Shown: piece by piece, positions 57,522 through 64,000 of the stretch
Layout of the letters: each line of letters begins with the position of its first letter
How positions within the stretch are numbered: position 1 is the first letter of the stretch
DNA from: Beta vulgaris subsp. vulgaris
Lineage: Eukaryota > Streptophyta > Magnoliopsida > Caryophyllales > Amaranthaceae
DNA: 64,000 bases
NCBI RefSeq assembly: GCF_026745355.1
Contig: NC_079205.1
Coordinates: forward strand, 46,369,558-46,433,557
Reading direction: 5' to 3'
The notes under the pieces: generated by a model
Told to the model about the DNA's origin: nothing
Database searches by the model: none
Seen by the model: only the letters and a program-made list of their open reading frames with translations
Made by a program: the position numbers and the translations under genes

Positions 57522-58691
57522 ATGACTCTCTCAAACCCCATCCCCTCCTACCAAATCCCAAATGGAAATGATCCCACTAAACCCTTCACCTTTCTTAACA
57601 TTCATAATACTATAAAACTAACTGCCACAAACTACCTTTCATGGAAGATGCAGATTGAGGCGATTCTCGTCGGCCATGATCTCTTCCAATATGTTGACGG
57701 GACTCTTCCCTGTCCTCCTCCTACTGTCACTACCAATGGTGAGGAGGCCATTAATCCTAAATTCTCCTTTTGGACTCGCCAAGATAAGCTTCTATTTGGA
57801 GCTCTCATTGGTACCCTTTCCCAAACTCTTGTTCCACTTGTCTCTCAAGCCCGTAGCTCAAAGCAAATATGGCATATTCTTGCCAAAACCTATGCTACCC
57901 CAAGCCGTGGTCACATTAAGCAACTAAAAGATCAACTCAATCGCATTACCAAGGGCAGTCGTACAATCACTGATTTCATGCAAACTGTTAAAGCTTGTGC
58001 CGATCAACTCGCAGCTCTAGGGAAAAAGGTGGAACATGAGGACCTGATCGACCGCGTGCTCCTCGGTCTTGATGACTCTTACAACTCTGTTATTGAATCT
58101 GTTAATGCCCGAGACACTCCAATCTCATTTGAAGAATTACATGAGAAACTCATCAACAAGGAGCTTACCTTGCAACAAACACGTGGTGATTCATCCCTTC
58201 CTACTAATGCGTTTGTTGCCTCCACAAGAAATCATAACCGTAGCTATGGTAATAACAATAACCGCAACCCCGGACCAGGTATTCTTTCTACACCTAACAA
58301 CTATAATCAGCAACCTCGTCCTTTTCTCGGCAAATGTCAGTGGTGTCGAGCTCAAGGTCATGTTGTTGCACATTGTCCCTTATTTAATCAAAGGTTTCCT
58401 AATGCTACCCCTCCCACCCCACCACCCACGTCCAGAAACCATTCCTACACTAAACCACAAGCTCACAAAGCCGAATTTGCTGCCCCCACCTCCACTTCCC
58501 CATGGTTGCTTGATAGTGGTGCCTCTCACCATGTCACATCTGATCTAAATAATCTATCTCTACATGCTCCATATGACGGGACTGAGGAATTAATTGTTGG
58601 TGATGGTACGGGACTTATAATAACTCACTTTGGTTCAGTTTCCTTTTCTTCCAATCTCACTTTACATAATGTTCTTGTTGTTCCTCCATGA
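57522..58691 (+). pseudogene. Copia gag and protease region
   Basis: Open for 389 codons from an ATG in good context (CCACCATGA). Residues 1-230 are the copia capsid-type gag (LSWKMQIEAILVGHDLF, LIDRVLLGLDDSYNSVIES). A CCHC zinc knuckle (CQWCRAQGHVVAHC, about 272-285) binds RNA in this family. The aspartic protease active site DSGAS is at about 331. The frame ends at TGA (58689-58691). The polyprotein continues one frame over from MTKNIISISQLC, so the true lesion is a small indel around 58686 and not a natural gag stop. Confidence 0.9.
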
Positions 58692-59413
58692 CTAAAAATA
58701 TTATTTCCATTTCTCAGTTATGTCAAGATAATAATGTCTCTGTTATATTCTCATCAAATTCTTTTCTTGTGAAGCATCTCACAACGGGGGAATCTCTCTT
58801 CCAGGGGAAAATTAAATCTGGTGTTTATGAAGTTACATCGTATTCTCCTCAGGTCTACACAAGCACAAAAACTACATCTCTCAATTGGCATCATCGTTTA
58901 GGACACCCATCTCAACATGTTTTTCGGCACTTATATCAAAAAAATAAACTTCATGTTTCTAGTATTTCTACTTTAGATTGTAATTCTTGTGCTTGCAATA
59001 AAAGTCATCGTCTTCCCTTTTCCATCTCCTCTATTAAATCTTATGCTCCTCTTGAATATGTGTATACTGACCTTTGAACCTCCCCAATTTATTCTCATGA
59101 TGGTTTCAAATATTATATTATCTTTGTTGACCGCTACACCAAATATATTTGGCTATACACTCTTAAACAAAAATCTGACACCAAAAACATATTTATTCGA
59201 TATAAAGCTCTAGTTGAAAAGTATTTTCTACTTCCCCTCAAAACACTTTACTCTGATAATGGAGGAGAATATGAGTCCCTACGAAACCTCTTATCCATTG
59301 ATGGAATTTCTCACCTCACAACTCCTCCTCATACACCACAACACAATGGCTATTCCAGACGCCGTCATCGACACATTGTTGAGACTTTTTTATCTCTCCT
59401 ATCTCATGCTCAA
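58688..59413 (+). pseudogene. Copia integrase region
   Basis: It contains the N-terminal zinc-binding HHCC module (LNWHHRLGHPSQH, then CNSCACNKSH) and the catalytic core, which inserts element DNA into the genome in active copies. A TGA at 59075-59077 follows VYTDL where tryptophan is conserved; the same frame continues through FVDRYTKYIWLYTLK, TLYSDNGGEYESL and TPPHTPQHNG. At the catalytic glutamate position (after NGYS, 59357-59359) the codon is AGA, arginine. The active site is therefore lost as well as the frame interrupted. Confidence 0.88.
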
Positions 59414-60556
59414 ATGCCACTAGAATATTGGCCTCATGCTTGTTCCACGGCCGTTTATCTCATAAATCGATTACCTACTCCTACTCTAAATAATGAATCT
59501 CCATACTCTAAGGTTTTTGGCACCCAACCAAATTACACTAAACTTAGGAGTTTCAGTTGTCTCTGTTATCCATGGTTAAAGCCCTACACTACACACAAAT
59601 TAGACCTAAAATCAAAACCTTGTGTTTTTATAGCTTACTCCCCAACTCAAAGTGCCTACTACTGCTTAGAACTAGATTCCCATAAAATATACACGTCTCG
59701 CCATGTGCACTTTGTTGAGCATATTTTTCCTTTCTCAGAGAAAACAAACACATCCCTGCCACTCCCTACATTATTAGATGAATGGGCACCCTTAACTTTA
59801 GCAACTCTAATTCCTCCTACTCAACTCTCACCTAGCTCCTTAACTCCTATCATCTCCACAACGTCATCCACACCAACTCCATCCCTCAATCCCACGCCAC
59901 TCTTTTCCGCTGCAAACCCCGACCATACTACAACACCACCCTCATCTCCTATTACACCCGTATCTCTCACTCCTTGTACCACTCCTACCCCACCCCATAC
60001 TAACCGAATTGCATCTAACCCATCTTCCCCTCACCCTACACATAAAATGTCTACCCGTCTTCAACATGGCATTAGGAAACCAATTAACAAACTCAATTTA
60101 AATGCAGAAAGTGTTACTGTCGATGTACCCAAAAATATCACTCAAGCTCTTAAAAGTCCAGTTTGGAGGAAAGCTATGGATGAGGAAATAAATGCTCTTG
60201 TGAAAAATCAAACATGGAATCTTGTTCCTCCAGACACCTCACAAAATGTGGTAGGATGCAAGTGGATTTTTCGCATAAAGAAAGACAAAGATGGCAACAT
60301 TATTCAATACAAAGCTCGCTATGTTGCGAGAGGGTTTAATCAAAGACCGGGCATCAACTATGGTGAAACATTTAGCCCCGTCGTGAAGCCCGCCACTATT
60401 AGACTCATTCTTTCTCTAGCGGTTTGCCAAGGTTGGCCATTGTGCCAACTAGACATAAACAATGCTTTTTTACAAGGTACGCTCACCGATGATGTTTACA
60501 CTATTCAACCACCCGGCTACTGTGATCCCAAACATCCAACCTATGTGTGCAACTAA
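59414..60556 (+). pseudogene. Copia integrase C-terminus and reverse transcriptase, first part
   Basis: Same frame as the integrase. It holds the integrase tail (HACSTAVYLINRLPTPTLNN, KLRSFSCLCYPWLKPY), a Pro/Thr/Ser-rich linker (about 59780-60050) and the start of RT (AMDEEINALVKNQTWNLVPP, KARYVARGFNQRPGINYGET, CQLDINNAFLQG with the first catalytic aspartate). It ends YVCN at TAA 60554-60556. One base is missing here from an A run; the next part (LNKALYDLKQAPRAWYKELR) resumes in another frame from 60547. Confidence 0.9.
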
Positions 60557-61167
60557 ATAAAGCTCTCTACGATTTAAAACAAGCCCCAAGGGCTTGGTAC
60601 AAAGAATTACGGCAACATTTGTTACAAGTGGGCTTCAAAAACACCATTTCAGATTCCTCTCTATTTAATCTTCACAACAATGGTAATATCATTTACTTGA
60701 TTGTTTATGTCAGATATTATTGTAACTAGTAATGCTCCCTTATTTTTGGAAGCATTTGTCAACCATCTTGCTGCACGTTTTTCTCTCAAGGATTTAGGTG
60801 AGCTTTCTTATTTTTTGGGAGTAGAAGTCATGCCTCATCCACAAGGACTTTTCTTAAGTCAAAAGAAATATATTAATGAAATCCTTTGCAAGGCAAATAT
60901 GGAAGCAGTAAAACTTGTGGCTACCCCACTAGTTACTCATCCACCTTTGATACTTCATGGTGAACTCTTGTCCGATCCCACGGAATATCGACAACTCATT
61001 GGTAGTCTTCAATATCTTAGTCTTACCCGGCCAGATGTTGCTTTTGCGGTAAACAAGTTAGCTCAATATATGCAGAGGCCAACTGATCAACATATGCAAG
61101 CTCTACATCGCCTCCTTCGCTACCTCAGTGGGACGTTGAACATGGGTCTCACAATACACAAACAGTC
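60547..61167 (+). pseudogene. Copia reverse transcriptase end and RNase H start
   Basis: The frame from 60547 covers LNKALYDLKQAPRAWY to LIVYV. There a 2-bp loss around 60711 destroys the YVDD box, the second RT catalytic site, and shifts to the frame of DIIVTSN, ARFSLKDLGELSYFLGVEVM and LTRPDVAFAVNKLAQYMQ. RNase H begins near 61110 (LLRYLSGTLNMGLTIHKQS) and is cut at 61167 by a nested element, with the target CAGTC duplicated. Confidence 0.9.
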
Positions 61168-61588
61168 TGTAATAACCCGAATCTATAACCAACCTAATTA
61201 GGAACTAAACACAACGGAAATCCTAATCCGGGCCATTACCATCACAATCACCACAAGTGTGGACCTCAAAAACCTTAACTTACTAAAACTTTTAGAATCC
61301 AATGAATATATTAGAACCTCTAACTCTAATAAACTATATTAAGTGATCCTCAAATATTTTAAACAACTAGATATGTTACTAAGATTCTATAGAAAATTCA
61401 GCAGAGTTCCATTTGTAATACGGACAGCCTAAAACTTAATTTAGGACTCGCGTCCGATTCGTAATCCTGTATCCTCAAAATCCAGCAACACAAACAAGTC
61501 TAGACTTTAGAAACTCAAACCTTTTTAATTTAATTACAAATTAACTATTAACTATAATATTACAAAGTTGATCGTCCTCACCGCGATA
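61168..61588 (-). repeat. Inverted repeat arm 1
   Basis: 421 bases nearly identical to the reverse complement of 62470-62890, with a few differences such as ATAACCCG against ACAACCCG at the tip. On the minus strand it is the distal half of the intact LTR. Confidence 0.95.
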
Positions 61589-61670
61589 CAAATAGTATAA
61601 AGCATACAACAAACTTCCAACATCGAACCTTCTTCATTATACATTACCTTCATGTACCTGCATATATCAG

Positions 61671-62118
61671 GCATGTAGTATCAGCCAAACTGGCTGAGCA
61701 AGATTTCATACTAAGAAGCCAAACATATATGCAGGTAGGATAACATTAATCATATCCTACAAATCATTTTTCTTTCAAAACATATAAATAAAATAACAAA
61801 CTTTATAAAATCATTTCTTTCTTTCTTTTCCAAAACAAATCCTTTCTTTCCTATTTCTAAATCAAATCCTTTCTATTTCCTTCTTTAAATCAAATCCTTT
61901 TTTTTTTCCCTTTTCCCCCTTCTTACATATATGTGAATAAATTTCCTCTTATTACTATTATTAGTTAAATTACTTACTAAACTTGTCCCACTATAAGCAT
62001 ATATATTATTTACAAAAAAATTCCTAAAGATAAATGAATTTAATTATTAAATAAACTAAAATATATAATATAGTTAATAAAATAAATAATAAACTGTTTC
62101 AAAAATCGGGGTGTTACA
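61671..62118 (-). repeat. Direct repeat copy 1 (LTR first half)
   Basis: Matches 62903-63364 in the same orientation, beginning GCATGTAGTATCAGCCAAAC. The other copy is 14 bases longer, mainly in a T-rich tract. Confidence 0.95.
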
Positions 62119-62469
62119 ATCTACCCCCCTTAAAATAAGTTTCGTCCTCGAAACTTGAAACAATTCTTAAACTCGAAAATCCTATCACTTACTTTATCTC
62201 CTTAACTTTACATGTTTAGCCAACTATCTATTATTAAAGTACGAAAGATAATAACTATATAGTATCAAACTTGTACATAAACTATCTCACTAGCATACTC
62301 TCAACATGCCATTAACTTTCACGTAGGATCAAGCACTTAATACAAGTCAAATTTATCTTTAAATATTAAGAATTGAAATGAACTCATACTAATTCCACCC
62401 TCCCTAAAAAATTAGTTACGTCCTCGTAACTATAAGCGTACCTATTGAAATAGGTGGGACGATCAACTT

Positions 62470-62890
62470 TATCGCGGTGAGGACGATCAACTTTGTAAAA
62501 TTATAGTTAATAGTTAATTTGTAATTAAATTAAAAAGGTTTGAGTTTGTAAAGTCTAGACTTGTTTGTGTTGCTGGATTTTGAGGATACAGTATTACGAA
62601 TCGGACGCGAGTCCTAAATTAAGCTTTAGGTTGTCCGTATTACAAATGGAACTCTGCCGAATTTTCTGTAGAATCTTAGTAACATATCTAGTTGTTTAAA
62701 ATATTTGAGGATCACTTAATATAGTTTATTAGAGTTAGAGGTTCTAATATATTCATTGGATTCTAAAAGTTTTAGTAAGTTAAGGTTTTTGAGGTCCACA
62801 CTTGTGGTGAGTGTGATGGTAATGGCCCGGATTAGGATTTCCGCTGTGTTTAGTTCCTAATTAAGTTGGTTATAGATTCGGGTTGTTACA
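62470..62890 (+). repeat. Inverted repeat arm 2
   Basis: Plus-strand LTR second half ending GATTCGGGTTGTTACA, followed at once by the primer-binding site. It is the mirror of 61168-61588. Confidence 0.95.
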
Positions 62891-62892
62891 AA

Positions 62893-62904
62893 TGGTATCA
62901 GAGC
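62893..62904 (+). other. Primer-binding site in inverted context
   Basis: TGGTATCAGAGC matches initiator tRNA-Met. It lies in the usual place after an LTR end but points opposite to the rest of the element. The junction to the LTR first half shares TATCAG and GCATGTAG with the normal LTR sequence near 61666-61678. Confidence 0.9.
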
Positions 62905-63364
62905 ATGTAGTATCAGCCAAACTGGCTGAGCAAGATTTCATACTAAGAAGCCAAAGATATATGCAGGTAGGATAACATTAATCATATCCTACAAATCATT
63001 TTTCTTTCAAAACATATAAATAAAATAACAAACTTTATAAAATCATTTCTTTCTTTCTTTTCCAAAACAAATCCTTTCTTTTCTATTTCTAAATCAAATC
63101 CTTTCTATTTCCTTCTTTAAATCAAATCCTTTTTTTATTTTTTTTTTATTTTTCCCTTTTCCCCCTTCTTACATATATGTGAATAAATTTCCTCTTATTA
63201 CTATTATTAGTTAAATTACTTACTAAACTTGTCCCACTATAAGCATATATATTATTTACAAAATAATTCCTAAAGATAAATGAATTTAATTATAAAATAA
63301 ACTAAAATATATAATATAGTTAATAAAATAAATAATAAACTGTTTCAAAAATCGGGGTGTTACA
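62903..63364 (-). repeat. Direct repeat copy 2 (LTR first half)
   Basis: Second copy of the LTR first half, ending TCGGGGTGTTACA next to the CAGTC duplication. Confidence 0.95.
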
Positions 63365-63369
63365 CAGTC

Positions 63370-63745
63370 TCCACTCACTCTTCATGCGTTCTCAGATGTC
63401 GATTGGGCCTGTGACAAAGATGATTACATCTCTACCACGGCCTACATTGTTTACTTGGGTAAAAATCCTATCTCTTGGACCTCTAAGAAACAACGTACAA
63501 GAGCCCGCTCTTCTACGGAAGCCGAGTATAGAGCAGTGGCAAATACTACTGCTGAAATTTTATGGGTCCGCAATATGTTCCACGAGCTTGGTCATCAACA
63601 TCCTACTGCACCACTCGTCTACTGTGATAATGCGGTTGCGTACATCTCTACAAATGATCAGCTCGCCGATGCTCTAACCAAGCCCCTTCCTCGTCAAACG
63701 TACACTACACTGGTTCACAAAATAGGTCTTTTCTTTTGGCCGACC
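63370..63745 (+). pseudogene. Copia RNase H, second part
   Basis: Continues in the same frame as before the nested element: SPLTLHAFSDVDWACDKDDY, STEAEYRAVANTTAEILWV and VYCDNAVAYISTNDQLADAL, then TKPLPRQTYTTL. RNase H removes the RNA strand from RNA:DNA hybrids in active elements. Between YCDNAVAY and ISTNDQLAD the family normally has about 35-40 further residues, including the HIEVDYHFVRE-type block. They are missing without loss of frame (junction about 63636-63650). The final residues run into the polypurine tract. Confidence 0.85.
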
Positions 63746-63748
63746 ATT

Positions 63749-63759
63749 TTGAGGGGGCG
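63749..63759 (+). other. Copia polypurine tract
   Basis: TTGAGGGGGCG directly before the 3' LTR, the usual primer for plus-strand DNA synthesis. Confidence 0.85.
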
Positions 63760-64000
63760 TGATAAGGCTTGACCTATTCAAGGTCAACTATTATTGTCAT
63801 CTCTTTGCTAATATTATGCAGTAATTCTAGGGATTACCTTCTATCTATATTTAGCTGCAAATTTCCTTGTGATTTTATTCTCCTATTTTCTAGAGGTAAA
63901 TATCTTGTATAGCTATTTTAGTTTTTATTACCTTACTTGTATAAGCCTACTGTAACTATATATTGGTGTGCATATTCAATGAGAAAGTAAGCAATTCTTC
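63760..64000 (+). repeat. Copia 3' LTR (cut by window end)
   Basis: It starts TGATAAGGCTTGACCTATTC. It lacks the MITE of the 5' LTR and has 26 extra bases near 63829. By alignment with the 5' LTR about 5 bases remain outside the window. Confidence 0.92.

Larger units (their letters stand above)
61168..63364 (-). mobile_element. Nested LTR element with a rearranged 5' LTR
   Basis: Read on the minus strand. One intact LTR is 61168-62118 (951 bp; TGTAACACCCCGATTTTTGA to GGGTTATTACA), with a purine tract AAGGGGGGTAGAT just before it (62119-62131). The other LTR keeps its first half (63364 down to 62903). Its second half is replaced by an inverted LTR second half plus primer-binding site (62470-62904). 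The internal region is only about 340 bp and non-coding. Both outer ends are TG...CA with a perfect 5-bp duplication, so the rearranged form itself was integrated. Confidence 0.9.
61163..63369. repeat. Target-site duplication CAGTC around the nested element
   Basis: CAGTC occurs at 61163-61167 and 63365-63369. Skipping the element and one copy keeps the RNase H frame continuous across the site. Confidence 0.95.
56891..64000 (+). mobile_element. Ty1/copia LTR retrotransposon, full-length but inactive
   Basis: Order: 5' LTR, primer-binding site, gag, protease, integrase, reverse transcriptase, RNase H, polypurine tract, 3' LTR, with the window ending about 5 bases before the end of the 3' LTR. 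A 341-bp MITE lies in the 5' LTR and a 2197-bp LTR element in RNase H. The gag motifs (DTPISFEELHEKLINKE) suggest the Ale/Retrofit lineage. Coding is split by two frameshifts, a nonsense codon, a broken RT active site, an altered integrase active site and an RNase H deletion. Confidence 0.95.

Noticed and set aside
57655..58548. Additional plus-strand frames inside gag
   Set aside because: Out-of-frame shadows; no retrotransposon motif in these frames.
63357..63677. 106-codon frame overlapping RNase H
   Set aside because: It starts inside the nested element and is out of frame with the RNase H motifs.
1..64000. CRISPR arrays, bacterial operons, prophage
   Set aside because: Plant-type introns, LTR elements and MITEs show this is plant nuclear DNA. 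The tandem repeats have no spacer pattern.

Overview
This window is nuclear DNA from a flowering plant, most likely a eudicot. It is AT-rich and gene-poor, packed with nested transposable elements, and carries gene fragments with plant-type introns. I cannot assign the species. Only one protein-coding gene looks intact: an intronless BSD-domain protein at 11129-12385 (+). Everything else recognisable is mobile DNA or a gene relic.

Left part (1-11 kb): a decayed formamidase gene with two copies of its first exon and one of its second; a 1.4 kb CACTA element with a perfect 3-bp duplication; a Helitron end carrying a helicase scrap; and a 3' Copia fragment with one LTR. The BSD gene follows. From 13.8 to 24.8 kb lies a direct segmental duplication of roughly 3 kb. 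Copy 1 is about 14.94-17.85 kb and copy 2 about 20.87-24.54 kb. MITEs present in only one copy give clean empty-site comparisons.

Middle part (25-43 kb): three head-to-tail copies of a retroelement-like module. The first is split by a 3.1 kb solo LTR (TSD TGTAC) and a CACTA element (TSD AAA). The second is split by a stack of five elements, one inside another: a small hAT element (TSD GTCCCGRG), a Cassandra TRIM carrying 5S rRNA sequence (TSD AATGA), a larger hAT element with a broken transposase gene, a CACTA element (TSD AAA), and another CACTA element.

Right part (43-64 kb): minisatellites, a histone H4 pseudogene on the minus strand, and a complete 4976-bp Mutator-like element. That element has a 9-bp TSD, a decayed transposase gene and a convergent GRF-zinc-finger gene. 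It is followed by more hAT, Stowaway and Helitron elements. A full-length but dead Ty1/copia element runs from 56891 to the window end, which lies about 5 bases short of its 3' LTR end. A MITE sits in its 5' LTR. Its RNase H region is split by an LTR element whose own 5' LTR is rearranged, with an inverted LTR half plus primer-binding site fused in, as expected from a template switch during reverse transcription.

Apart from the BSD gene, none of these units forms an operon or pathway. The biology is transposon colonisation history, which the target-site duplications allow to be read in order.
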